NCBI RefSeq assembly: GCF_014205135.1
Contig: NZ_JACHMY010000001.1
Coordinates: forward strand, 7,006,001-7,070,000
Direction of reading: 5' to 3'
Source: Kribbella italica
GTDB lineage: Bacteria > Actinomycetota > Actinomycetes > Propionibacteriales > Kribbellaceae
DNA: 64,000 bases
Shown here: in pieces, positions 17,899 to 25,809 of the stretch
Layout: each line of letters begins with the position of its first letter
How positions within the stretch are numbered: position 1 is the first letter of the stretch
The notes under the pieces: generated by a model
Told to the model about the DNA's origin: nothing
Databases searched by the model: none
Seen by the model: the letters and a program-made list of their open reading frames with translations, nothing else
Translations under genes and position numbers: made by a program

Positions 17899-18684
17899 AT
17901 GCCCACCGCCCTCACCTCCCCACCCGCCGCAGCCGCCCTCTGCGCCGCGATCGCCATAGCCCTCCTCACCCGCGGACGCCCCGGCCCTCGCCGCCTCCGT
18001 CGCCCCACGCCGACCACCCCCTCGACCTACCGCCGCCTAGCCGCCCGCCTCAAACCAACCCCAGTCCCACCCCGCACCCGTCGTCTCCACCGCCTCACAG
18101 CAGCCCTCCTCGCAGCCGCCGCACTCCTCCTCGCCCCCATCCCCTGGAGCCTCGCCCCCGCCCTAGCCATCTACCTCACCACTCCAACAATCCTCAGCCG
18201 CCTAGAACCAGCCGCCACCCGCAAACGCAACGCCCGCCTAGCCGCCGACCTCCCCCTAGCAGTCGACCTCCTCGCCGCCTGCCTGCGAGCCGGCCGCCCA
18301 CCCCAGGCCGCCATCGCCACCGTCAGCCGAGCGATCGACGGTCCCCTCGCCACCCTCCTCGCCGAACTCGAACACCGACTCGACCTAGGCGCCGACCCCA
18401 TCGACGCCTGGGACACCCTCCGCCAAGAACCCACCTGCGCCCCCTTCGCCCGAGCAGTCCAACGAGCCCTCCGCTCCGGCGCCCCACTCGCCACCACTCT
18501 CGAGGCCCAGTCCGCCGACCTCCGTCAGTCCCGCCGCTGGACGGCCGAAGAACAGGCCCGAGCCGTCGAAACCCGCTCCGTCCTCCCGCTCGGCCTCTGC
18601 TTCCTCCCCGCCTTCGTCCTCCTGGGGATAGTCCCCACCATCGCCACCACCTTCACCAACGTCTTCGCCGACCTGGCCCCCTAG
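17899..18684 (+). CDS. tadC: Tad pilus inner-membrane platform protein TadC
   Basis: A 261-residue T2SF-domain membrane protein, second platform subunit of the Tad machine. Hydrophobic segments lie at about 6-24, 70-95 and 233-258; the cytoplasmic helical domain includes DLPLAVDLLAACLRAGRPPQAAIATVSRA (about 115-145) and RSGAPLATTLEAQSADLR. ATG 17899 is preceded by GGAG. It ends 37 bp from a convergent regulator gene, so the pilin genes, normally next, are displaced by 2.1 kb. Confidence 0.87.
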   Translation: MPTALTSPPAAAALCAAIAIALLTRGRPGPRRLRRPTPTTPSTYRRLAARLKPTPVPPRTRRLHRLTAALLAAAALLLAPIPWSLAPALAIYLTTPTILSRLEPAATRKRNARLAADLPLAVDLLAACLRAGRPPQAAIATVSRAIDGPLATLLAELEHRLDLGADPIDAWDTLRQEPTCAPFARAVQRALRSGAPLATTLEAQSADLRQSRRWTAEEQARAVETRSVLPLGLCFLPAFVLLGIVPTIATTFTNVFADLAP

Positions 18685-18721
18685 CCCGCCCATCTCAAGC
18701 ACCCGCACTCACCCAGCTCCC

Positions 18722-19780
18722 TCACCCACCCTCCCCAGCCCCCAGCAACCCCTCCGCCACACTCGTCCGCGCGTACAGCACCACCCGCCCCACCCGATGC
18801 CCCGTCACCAACCCAGCACCCCGCAACGCCCCAAGATGCTGCGAAACCCCACCCGCAGTCATCCCGATCCGCTCCGCCAACTCGGTAGTCGACCGAGGCA
18901 CATCCAACTGCGCAAGCACCTCAGCCCGAGACCGCCCCAACACTCCAACCACCCCAGCCGGCGCACGCCGAACCGACGTATCCCAGATCCCCGCTACCCC
19001 ACGCGCCGGATACGTCAACGACGGCTGCCACGGCGGAATCGTGCTCGAGTACACCGTCGGCCACACAAACGCAGACGGCGTCAGCAACAACCCCTCCCCA
19101 GCCAACTCCCGTACGCCGTGAAACCGCCGATGCCGAATCCGCAACGCCCCCTGCTTCCACCGCACCGAACCATCGAGATCCTCGAACAACCCAGCCGCCC
19201 CACCCTGCCCCAACCGCCGCGCCCGGTACAGCAGATCCCCTTCCAGCAAAGCCCGAATCCGCCCCCAGTACGGCGCGATCGCCACCTCCCAGTACGCCGC
19301 CAACTGCTCGCCCAACACTGCGACCCCAATCTCGGGGTCGTCGTACAACGCCACCACATCCGCCGACGGCAGCTCGTCGGCCCGAGCCTTCCGCAGCCTC
19401 CGCGGCAGCCCAGCCTCGGCCAACGACCCCACCGGATGCGTCCGCGCGTACGCGAGCACGTCAAGATCCGCCCGCACCTGCTCCGCAGGCACCCGCATCA
19501 ACACCCCAAGATCAGCCGCCAAATCCGGCACCGGAGCCGCCGGCGACGCCGGGAGGAAGTCCGGCGTGTACCAACTCCCCGTGTCGACCAGGTCGAAGAG
19601 CAACCCCAGCTCGAGCTTCTCCCGCGCGATCCGCTGCCCGGTCTTCTCCGCCCAGCGCCGATGGAAGTGCTGCGCCCGCGGGTTCTTCAGCAGCCGGACA
19701 CTCGCGACGATCTCCCACATCGGCGACACCGCCAGCCGCGTCCGCGCCAGGTCCTCGACCGTGAACGTGATCGTCAGCAT
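18722..19780 (-). CDS. DUF5937/ArsR-type transcriptional regulator
   Basis: A 352-residue protein. The N-terminal two thirds match the actinobacterial DUF5937 region (LTITFTVEDLARTRLAVSPMWEIVASVRLL). The C-terminal 80 residues are an ArsR-like winged helix (LGRSRAEVLAQLDVPRSTTELAERIGMTAGGVSQHLGALRGAGLV, about 275-330, with wing RVGRVVLYAR). No cysteine-based metal site is apparent. It is divergent from an aldo/keto reductase gene and probably regulates it. The gap holds CTAAATCATTTCAG near 19803-19816, an imperfect palindrome suited to an operator. It interrupts the Tad cluster. Confidence 0.8.
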   Translation of the reverse strand: MLTITFTVEDLARTRLAVSPMWEIVASVRLLKNPRAQHFHRRWAEKTGQRIAREKLELGLLFDLVDTGSWYTPDFLPASPAAPVPDLAADLGVLMRVPAEQVRADLDVLAYARTHPVGSLAEAGLPRRLRKARADELPSADVVALYDDPEIGVAVLGEQLAAYWEVAIAPYWGRIRALLEGDLLYRARRLGQGGAAGLFEDLDGSVRWKQGALRIRHRRFHGVRELAGEGLLLTPSAFVWPTVYSSTIPPWQPSLTYPARGVAGIWDTSVRRAPAGVVGVLGRSRAEVLAQLDVPRSTTELAERIGMTAGGVSQHLGALRGAGLVTGHRVGRVVLYARTSVAEGLLGAGEGG

Positions 19781-19874
19781 GCCCCTCCTCGGTTCAGTCT
19801 CAGCTAAATCATTTCAGAACCACCATCGCGTCCACTCACGCTGAACCGATCACAGCCTGGAAGGACCAAACCAG

Positions 19875-20702
19875 ATGACCACTCCGACCACCCGCATCGG
19901 CGACCTCACCGTCCATCGGCTCGGCTTCGGCGCGATGCGACTCACCGGCTACCGGCCTGTCGCCGATCGCACCGCGGCGATCCGCGTCGCCCGCCGAGCC
20001 GTTGACCTCGGCATCGACTTCATCGACACCGCCGACGCGTACGGCATCGGCGCCAACGAAGAACTCCTCGCCGAAGCACTGCACCCGTACGCCGAAAGCG
20101 TGGTGATCGCCACGAAGATCGGCCACACCCGCCCGTCGCCAGGGGAGTGGAAACCTGTCGGACGGCCCGAGTACCTCCGCCAGGCGGCCGAACTGTCGCT
20201 CCGCCGCCTCCGCGTCGAACGCCTCGATCTCCTGCAACTCCACCGCATCGACCCGGCCGTTCCACTCGAGGACCAGTTGGGCGCTCTCGCCCAGCTCCAA
20301 TCCGAAGGCAAGGTCCGCCATCTCGGTCTGTCCGAAGTCACCGTCGACCAGCTGGAGACAGCCCGCCGCCAAGTCGAAATCGTCAGTGTCCAGAACCGCT
20401 ACAACCTGACCGACCGGGTCCACGACGACGTCCTCAAGTACTGCGAAGCCGAAGGAATCGCTTTCATTCCTTGGCTTCCCATCGCCGGCGGCGATCATGC
20501 GACCTCACGACTCCTGGCCGAGCTCGCGACCGAAACCGGTGCCACCCCGTCGCAACTCTCGCTCGCCTGGCTCCTGCATCGCTCGCCCGTCATGGTCCCG
20601 ATCCCCGGTACCAGCTCCGAGGCCCACCTGATCGAGAACACCCAGGCGGCCGGTCTGCGCCTGACCAACGCACAACTGAGCTGCCTCGACGCGGTTCTCT
20701 GA
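19875..20702 (+). CDS. Aldo/keto reductase
   Basis: A 275-residue NADPH-dependent oxidoreductase of the AKR superfamily. Catalytic residues are visible in FIDTADAYG (Asp and Tyr), VIATKIGH (Lys) and LLQLHRID (His). YNLTDR, the WLLHRSPVMVPIPGTSS cofactor-binding segment and ENTQAAGLRL complete the barrel. The substrate is unknown. GGAAGG about 15 nt upstream is a distant ribosome site. It pairs with the divergent DUF5937 regulator. Confidence 0.9.
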   Translation: MTTPTTRIGDLTVHRLGFGAMRLTGYRPVADRTAAIRVARRAVDLGIDFIDTADAYGIGANEELLAEALHPYAESVVIATKIGHTRPSPGEWKPVGRPEYLRQAAELSLRRLRVERLDLLQLHRIDPAVPLEDQLGALAQLQSEGKVRHLGLSEVTVDQLETARRQVEIVSVQNRYNLTDRVHDDVLKYCEAEGIAFIPWLPIAGGDHATSRLLAELATETGATPSQLSLAWLLHRSPVMVPIPGTSSEAHLIENTQAAGLRLTNAQLSCLDAVL

Positions 20703-20803
20703 CGTTGTCCCCAACCTGAAATCTTCTTCTGCACAAGGGCTCCCGGCGCGGCATCTTGCTAGTAAGCCGTCCGGACAGCCCGGCCGCAGATCAGGAGATC
20801 CCC

Positions 20804-21046
20804 ATGTCCCACCAGCTCGTCGCCACCCGCCGCCGGCTTCATGTCGAACGCCCCGCGGCCATCCGCCGTCGACGCCGTACCGAACGAGGCGCCGCCACAG
20901 CTGAGTACGCCGTCGCAACGGTCGCCGCCTGCAGCTTCGGCGGCATCCTGATCGCCCTACTGAAGTCCGACGCGATGATGTCGGTGCTCAAGGCAATCAT
21001 CAACTGGGCCCTGCAGTCGGCGGGCATCGAGGGCGTCCAGGTCTGA
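20804..21046 (+). CDS. Flp-type pilin (DUF4244)
   Basis: An 80-residue class III prepilin, the likely major subunit of the Tad pilus. After a basic leader (RRRRRTERG) the mature part begins AATAEYAVATVAACSFGGILIALL: cleavage after Gly and Glu at +5 with EY are the Flp pilin signature, followed by one membrane helix. ATG 20804 has AGGAGA 7 nt upstream and gives the normal leader length; an in-frame TTG at 20756 is rejected. A TAGTAA box at about 20760 may be the promoter. An imperfect hairpin follows before tadE. Confidence 0.88.
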   Translation: MSHQLVATRRRLHVERPAAIRRRRRTERGAATAEYAVATVAACSFGGILIALLKSDAMMSVLKAIINWALQSAGIEGVQV

Positions 21047-21054
21047 GGGTGTAC

Positions 21055-21086
21055 GCCGGCCCGGACCGCCTACGGTTCGGGCCGGC
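21055..21086 (+). terminator. Intercistronic hairpin between pilin and TadE genes
   Basis: GCCGGCCCG (21055-21063) pairs with CGGGCCGGC (21078-21086), extended by ACC/GGT after one mismatch around loop GCCTAC. Placed directly after the pilin stop, it may partially terminate or stabilise the pilin mRNA so that pilin exceeds the minor subunits. Confidence 0.5.
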
Positions 21087-21098
21087 TCGCCCGGTCCC

Positions 21099-21509
21099 AT
21101 GGACTCGTCACGTCGACGCCACCGTCGTGGTCGCCTTCGCCGCGCTGCTGGGCGACGTACTGAACGCGGCACCGTCACCGCCGAGCTCGCCCTGCTCTTC
21201 CCCGTCCTGATGGCCGTGATCGTCGCCGGCGTCTGGGCCGTCGGCCTGGTTGTCACCAACATCCGCTGCATCGACGCCGCCCGCGACGTGGCCCGAGCCG
21301 TAGCCCGAGGAGAAACCGAAGAAGCCGCACAAACCATCGGCCGAAGGGCCGCCCCGAAGGACGCCTCCATCGAAATCTTCACGACCAACGGCGAAGTCCA
21401 GGTAACAGTCGAAGCCACGCGGCGCCTCGACTGGTCCCTCTTCGCCGCCCTGCCCGCCGTTCCCCTGAAGGCCCAGGCCACCCTGCAGTCCGAACCAGGA
21501 GAACAATGA
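21099..21509 (+). CDS. TadE-family minor pilin
   Basis: A 136-residue pseudopilin. A strongly basic leader (SSRRRHRRGRLRRAAGRRTERG) precedes TVTAELALLFPVLMAVIVAGVWAVGL, the TadE-type helix with Glu at +5 after the Gly. The rest is a small extracytoplasmic domain. It probably caps or primes the Flp pilus. The start lacks a clear ribosome site. It overlaps the next gene by ATGA. Confidence 0.83.
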   Translation: MDSSRRRHRRGRLRRAAGRRTERGTVTAELALLFPVLMAVIVAGVWAVGLVVTNIRCIDAARDVARAVARGETEEAAQTIGRRAAPKDASIEIFTTNGEVQVTVEATRRLDWSLFAALPAVPLKAQATLQSEPGEQ

Positions 21510-21880
21510 CCAGACCCCGTACCGACCAAGGCGGCGCCACCCTCCTCGTCCTCTGGACCGCCATGCTCCTGTTCGCCGCCGGAACGATCGCCACCCTCTG
21601 GTCGGCGATCTCCCTCGCCACCCATCGAGCCACCGCCGCCGCAGACCTCACAGCGTTGAGCACAGCCCAAGCCATCCAGTCCGAATCACCCGACCCCTGC
21701 GCCGTGGCCCGGGACATCGCCACCACCAACCAAGCAACCCTGACAACCTGCACCGTCACCACCGAAACAGCCACCATCAAGGTCGCCGTCCCCCTGAACC
21801 TCGGCGTCCTAGGCACCCCCACGATCACGAGTACGTCCCGAGCAGGTCCCACCGACAACCCCATCCAGGGAGCAAACTGA
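21506..21880 (+). CDS. Rv3654c-like TadE/TadG-type pseudopilin
   Basis: A 124-residue protein of the Rv3654c family found downstream of TadE in actinobacterial pilus operons. A short leader ending QGG precedes a hydrophobic helix (ATLLVLWTAMLLFAAGTIATLWSAI), then a small exported domain with two cysteines (DPCAVARD; TLTTCTVT) that could form a disulfide. It overlaps tadE by 4 bp. Its C-terminus is variable and low in complexity. Confidence 0.78.
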   Translation: MTRPRTDQGGATLLVLWTAMLLFAAGTIATLWSAISLATHRATAAADLTALSTAQAIQSESPDPCAVARDIATTNQATLTTCTVTTETATIKVAVPLNLGVLGTPTITSTSRAGPTDNPIQGAN

Positions 21881-21884
21881 CCAG

Positions 21885-22499
21885 GTGACCACCCCCGACC
21901 CCAACACCCCAGAACCCAACACCCCCGGCACGAGCGTCCCTGTCTCCCACGCCCCTGTCTTCCAGGCCCCCAACTTCGATTCCCCACAACCGCAGGTGAA
22001 CGAGACCTCACCCAGCACCGAGCATTCACTCGACGCCGAGATCCCACCCGACGCCAAGACCTCACCCGGTGGCGAGCTCTCACCCGGTGCCGCGGCTACC
22101 TCTTCTCGGCCCCTGCTGGTCGTCGACGCGGCCAACGTCATCGGCTCCCGCCCCGACGGCTGGTGGAAGGACCGAGCCGGCGCAGCCCGCCGCCTGCTCA
22201 CCAACCTCGCCGCCTACCAGCAGGGCCCAGGCGCCGACACCGACATCACCGTCATCCTCGAAGGAGCAGCCCGCCCCGCCACAGACGCCATCAATTCCGA
22301 CCAGCCGCTCCGGGTCGTCCTCGCCCCTCACTCAGGCGACGACACCATCGTCGACGTAGTCGCCGACGCTGTAGCCGAAGAGGCGACCCGAGAGATCACG
22401 GTCATCACCGCCGACCGAGGTCTAAGAGCAAGAGTGGAACCCCTAGGAGCCACCACCACCGGCCCCAACTGGCTCCACACCCGCCTCGAAACCCAGTAG
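21885..22499 (+). CDS. NYN-domain (YacP-like) putative ribonuclease
   Basis: A 204-residue protein. Residues about 70-200 are a NYN/PIN-like domain: RPLLVVDAANVIGSRPDGWWKDR (first acidic residue and Asn), SGDDTIVDVVADAV and ITVITADRGLRARV (further acidic residues), the set expected for a metal-dependent RNase. The first 65 residues are Pro/Thr/Ser-rich and look disordered. GTG 21885 lies 4 bp after the preceding stop with GGGAG upstream; a start nearer the domain is possible but no better site is seen. It is probably co-transcribed with the pilin genes; its role there is unknown. Confidence 0.72.
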   Translation: MTTPDPNTPEPNTPGTSVPVSHAPVFQAPNFDSPQPQVNETSPSTEHSLDAEIPPDAKTSPGGELSPGAAATSSRPLLVVDAANVIGSRPDGWWKDRAGAARRLLTNLAAYQQGPGADTDITVILEGAARPATDAINSDQPLRVVLAPHSGDDTIVDVVADAVAEEATREITVITADRGLRARVEPLGATTTGPNWLHTRLETQ

Positions 22500-22637
22500 C
22501 CAAAGCCGCCGAGGCCTCCAACAACCTGGGCCAGCAACGCCACCGCACACACCACCACGGTCACCGGCTCGCGGCATCCGGATGTCCAGTACGGCGACAA
22601 CCGGTACTGCCCCGGGACTTCGCGAGCACAACCCCGG

Positions 22638-22682
22638 GTCAACATTGGTTGACGGTCAGCTGGTCGTCAACTAAAGTTGACG
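22638..22682. promoter_or_regulatory. Leaderless promoter covered by two perfect inverted repeats
   Basis: TTGACG (22649-22654), a 17-bp spacer and TAAAGT (22672-22677) lie 6 nt before the ATG at 22684. Repeat 1, GTCAAC-ATTG-GTTGAC (22638-22653), covers the -35; repeat 2, CGTCAAC-TAAA-GTTGACG (22665-22682), covers the -10 and start point. Their centres are 28 bp apart. This is a clear design for repression by a dimeric or tetrameric DNA-binding protein, possibly the HTH protein encoded just downstream. Confidence 0.7.
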
Positions 22683-22683
22683 C

Positions 22684-22920
22684 ATGGATGCTCAACACCT
22701 GGCGAGTCTGGTCGTCGCGACCTCGGACGAGGACCCGGTGGTCGCCTTGGTGGCGACGGCGCGTCTTCGTCAGGAGACAGAGCGATGGGAGGCGGTGCTC
22801 GTCCGCCGTGCCCGTAACAGCGGGGTGACCTGGACGGAGATCGCCAGCGTGCTGGGGGTTTCGAAGCAGGCCGTTCACAAGAAGTACGGAGGGCGTGGCC
22901 TGATGGGTGGTCAGCCGTGA
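22684..22920 (+). CDS. Small helix-turn-helix protein
   Basis: A 78-residue protein, mostly helical, with a C-terminal HTH (VTWTEIASVLGVSKQAVHKKYGG, about 49-71) like those of sigma-region-4 or MerR-style small regulators. A Glu/Arg-rich helix precedes it. No effector domain is present. Expression appears leaderless and controlled by two inverted repeats ending at the start codon, so autoregulation is plausible. The stop overlaps the start of the serine-hydrolase gene (ATGA), tying the two together. Confidence 0.7.
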   Translation: MDAQHLASLVVATSDEDPVVALVATARLRQETERWEAVLVRRARNSGVTWTEIASVLGVSKQAVHKKYGGRGLMGGQP

Positions 22921-23903
22921 CGGAGGTCCATGGTGACGAGTCACTTGCGGCGGAAGTACGCGAGCTCGTGGGCGATCGGCACCCGGTGCTCGTCGCCGCA
23001 ACGGTGACGCCGGACGGGAGCAGATTGGCCGGGCTCGGTGCCTCCCTCGATGCGGATATGGAGCTCGGCTCGATCTCCAAGGGGATCACCGGACTGCTGT
23101 ACGCCGATGCGCTCGAGCGCGGTGAACTCACTCCGTCGACCACACTCGGCGAACTGTTGCCGCTCGCGGACACCCCCGCGGCCGGCGTGACGCTCGCGCC
23201 GATCACGACACATCGCTCCGGACTGCCGAGTCTGCCCCCGGCGGCCGCGCCCCTACGACGAACCATTTCGCTGTGGAGGACGGGCGCCAATCCCTACGGT
23301 GAAAGCCGGGAAGACCTCATCGTCCAGGCACGCGGCGTGCAGCTCAAGCGGCCGACCGCCCGCTACTCCAACCTCGGCTTCGAACTGCTCGGCCACGCGA
23401 TCGCGTCCGCGGCCGGGACGAGCTACGCGGATCTCCTTCACCGGCGAGTCTCCGAACCTCTCGGGCTTGAGGCGTTCTACGCGCCCGCAACGCTGGATCA
23501 GCTACAGCCCGGCGCGCTGATCGGCACAAGCAGATCGGGACGAACGCGGCAACCATGGACCGGCGAGGCATTCGGGCCTGCTGGCGGTATCCGCGGATCG
23601 ATTCGCGACCTGGCACGCCTCGCAGCCGCACTACTACTGGACGGCTCTGCTCCGGGCGTGGCCGCCTTGGACCCAGTCGCGGACTTCTCCGGCCGGACGC
23701 GCATCGGCGCCGCGTGGATCACCCTTGACCACAACGGCTGGCCCGTCACCTGGCACAACGGCGGCACCGGCGGATTCCGCACCTGGCTCGGCCTCGACCG
23801 CACCGCCGGCACCGCCGTCGCCCTCATGTCCGCGACCTCAATCTCGGTAGACCACCACGGATTCAACCTCCTGGCCCAACACACAGCCAAAGCAGCCCGA
23901 TAG
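22917..23903 (+). CDS. Class C beta-lactamase-like serine hydrolase
   Basis: A 328-residue protein of the penicillin-binding-like serine hydrolase family. SxxK is SISK (52-55), the Tyr motif is YSN (150-152), and HNGGTGG (280-286) stands for the KTG element. No signal peptide is seen, unlike true beta-lactamases, so a cytoplasmic esterase or peptidase role is more likely. It is coupled by a 4-bp overlap to the small HTH gene and shares its operator-controlled promoter. The substrate is unknown. Confidence 0.8.
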   Translation: MTEVHGDESLAAEVRELVGDRHPVLVAATVTPDGSRLAGLGASLDADMELGSISKGITGLLYADALERGELTPSTTLGELLPLADTPAAGVTLAPITTHRSGLPSLPPAAAPLRRTISLWRTGANPYGESREDLIVQARGVQLKRPTARYSNLGFELLGHAIASAAGTSYADLLHRRVSEPLGLEAFYAPATLDQLQPGALIGTSRSGRTRQPWTGEAFGPAGGIRGSIRDLARLAAALLLDGSAPGVAALDPVADFSGRTRIGAAWITLDHNGWPVTWHNGGTGGFRTWLGLDRTAGTAVALMSATSISVDHHGFNLLAQHTAKAAR

Positions 23904-24325
23904 CCACTCCGCCGCGCAGCGGTCACCTCGTTCGAGCTCGCCATCAAGCCCCGTCAGGTGAACGGCGTCTGATACCGCGGCTGGCTGATCGTCCGCGAGC
24001 GCGAGGACGAGGGATGGACCGGGACAGTGCAGTACGAGGCGACGACGACGTCGAGCGGACCAACCACCGCAAGGCTGCGAGGTCGACGCGCCCGAAGCCG
24101 CAAGAGGCGGCCCGGTGCTCTGGTCGTCGCTGTTGTCGTTCCAGGCCAGCGACCTGGAGGGAGACCGAGCGTGTCCAGCCGGAAGCCGGCGCGATGTCGT
24201 CCGGGGAAGCGAGCGACCATGCGTGACCAGGTGGAGCCTGTCGCGGCATCGTCCGGGGCCAGCGCAAGCGACCCGGGTGCGTGACCAAGCGCAGGCCGTC
24301 GCGGCGTCGTCCGTCGACTGCACTG

Positions 24326-24432
24326 CCCTGCGCCCACGCGCCTGCGCCCAAGCCCTGCGCCCACGCGCCTGCGCCCAAGCCCTGCGCCCACGCGCCTGCG
24401 CCCAAGCCCTGCGCCCACGCGCCTGCGCCCCC
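24326..24432 (+). repeat. 27-bp tandem array, about 3.9 copies
   Basis: Units start at 24326, 24353, 24380 and 24407 with the sequence CCCTGCGCCCACGCGCCTGC plus GCCCAAG; the fourth copy diverges in its last bases. Confidence 0.95.
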
Positions 24433-24450
24433 GCGCTCGCGCCCAGCGAC

Positions 24451-24716
24451 CAGCGCCCCGCGCCTGCGCTCTGCGCTTGCGTCGGCACGTGCGCACTTGC
24501 GCGCGCTTGCGCCCGGCGCCACTTAGCTTGTGCCCGGTGCCCGGTGCCCGGTGCCCGGTGCCCGGTGCCCGGTGCCCCGCGCTTGCGCCGGGCGTCAGCG
24601 CCCCGCGCCTGCGCTCTGCGGTTGCTTCGGCACGTGCGCGCTTGCGTGCCGGCGCCACTGAGCTTGGGCCCGATGCCCTGTGCCCTGTGCCCCGTGCCTG
24701 CGCCGGGCGTCAGCGC
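24451..24716 (+). repeat. Duplicated module: about 80-bp block plus heptamer array
   Basis: Copy A has a block from 24451, then six perfect GCCCGGT heptamers (24532-24573) and a tail ending GCGCCGGGCGTCAGCG at 24600. Copy B has the same block, slightly diverged, from 24596, then four variant heptamers (GCCCGAT, GCCCTGT twice, GCCCCGT; 24668-24695) and the same tail to 24715. The heptamers differ between copies although the flanks agree. Confidence 0.9.
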
Positions 24717-24901
24717 TCTGCGCCTGCGCATGGAGGAGGCCCGTGGCCTGCGCTCCCGCTCCCGCGCTCCCGCTCCCGCGCTCCCGCGCCCTCCGCAGCC
24801 ATACGCGTCGCGCCCTGAGATCCTGCGCCCGCGACCGCGCCTGCACGTGCGCAGCTGTCTCTGCGCCCATATCAGCAGGTGGTGCCGGGGGGATGCTCGC
24901 G

Positions 24902-24943
24902 CGACCGGCGACCGGCGACCGGCGACCGGCGACCGGCGACCGG
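24902..24943 (+). repeat. Heptanucleotide array (CGACCGG) x6
   Basis: Six perfect contiguous copies of CGACCGG. This is the third heptamer type in the window after CCCCGCA and GCCCGGT. Confidence 0.97.
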
Positions 24944-25188
24944 TAGTGGTCCGCCGTCTTTGCGGTGGCCCGTGGCGGCTGCGACCGCGGTAGCCCGAAG
25001 GGAAGGCCGCGGTGAGTGGCCGCCGGCTCGGCCGCTGGCGGGGTGGCTGCAGTCGGTCCTGCTGTGCTTGGGCTCGTGGGCTGTTTGAGCTGGGGCAGGA
25101 CCTCCGAGCAGCTGGTGGAGCACGCTTGGATGCTGGTCGGCGGGCACGGCTTCGGCGTGCGCAGGCTCGAGGGCGGGGTCTTTCGATG

Positions 25189-25809
25189 TTAGTCGTAGAG
25201 CCAGCCGTTGTGTTCGGCGATGGTGATGGCGTCGGCTCGGGTTCGGGCGCCGGTTTTGCCGATGGCGGACCAGAGGCGGGTGCGGACGACGCGTTCGGAG
25301 ACGGCGAGCTTTTCGGCCATGGTGGCTACGGTGCCGCCTTCGCGGGCGGCGCGGAGGGTGGTGGTTTCGCCTTCGGTGAGGGGGGTTTGGGTGTAGTGCA
25401 GGGTTTCGGCGGCGAGGTTGGCGTCTACTACGCGCAGGCCCAGGTGGACTCGGCGTACTGCGTCGGCCAGTTGTGGGGTGGGGGTGTTCTTGAGGGCGAA
25501 GCCTTTGGCGCCGGCTTCGAGGCCGCGGCGGAGGTGGCCGGGGCGGCCGTAGGTGGTGAGCATGACGACCCGGCACTCGGGCATCGAGGTGCGGAGCTGG
25601 GTGGTGACGGTGATGCTGGCGTGGCCGGAACCGGCGGCGTCGAGCAGGGCGATGTTCGCGCGGTGCCGCTTGGCGGCGGCGACCACGTCGTCGGAGCGCT
25701 TCAGCTCGGCGACGATCTCCAGGTCGCGTTCGCGTTCCAGAGCGCTTCTGAGAACGCCTCGGCTGAGGATCTGGTCGTCGACCAGCAGCAGCCGGATGCG
25801 GTCGGGCAA
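25189..25809 (-). CDS. NarL/LuxR-family response regulator (orphan)
   Basis: A 206-residue two-component regulator. The receiver domain has the acidic pair Asp11-Asp12, phospho-acceptor Asp57 (IALLDAAG), Thr85/Thr86 and Lys107 (GFALKNT). The C-terminal LuxR-type HTH runs from about 140 (LTEGETTTLRAAREGGTVATMAEKLAVSERVVRTRLWSAIGKTGARTRADA). All phosphorylation residues are present, yet no histidine kinase gene is nearby, so the partner is elsewhere. It is bounded by repeat DNA on one side and a 520-bp empty stretch on the other. Confidence 0.88.
   Translation of the reverse strand: MPDRIRLLLVDDQILSRGVLRSALERERDLEIVAELKRSDDVVAAAKRHRANIALLDAAGSGHASITVTTQLRTSMPECRVVMLTTYGRPGHLRRGLEAGAKGFALKNTPTPQLADAVRRVHLGLRVVDANLAAETLHYTQTPLTEGETTTLRAAREGGTVATMAEKLAVSERVVRTRLWSAIGKTGARTRADAITIAEHNGWLYD

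Larger units (their letters stand above)
23904..25188. other. 1.3-kb intergenic region made largely of short tandem repeats
   Basis: Long open frames exist on both strands, but they are repeats of a few codons (for example ALRPRACAQ) and lack signals, so I do not call genes. The left part (23904-24300) is non-repetitive; a stretch around 23975-24060 could be a decayed coding remnant, but I cannot identify it. The rest contains a 27-bp array and several heptamer arrays listed separately. The end of the response-regulator gene bounds it on the right. Confidence 0.65.

Noticed and set aside
23954..24993. Several 190-290-codon frames on both strands across the repeat cluster
   Set aside because: They are products of 27-bp and 7-bp repeats in GC-rich DNA, have no start signals or domains, and overlap each other on both strands.
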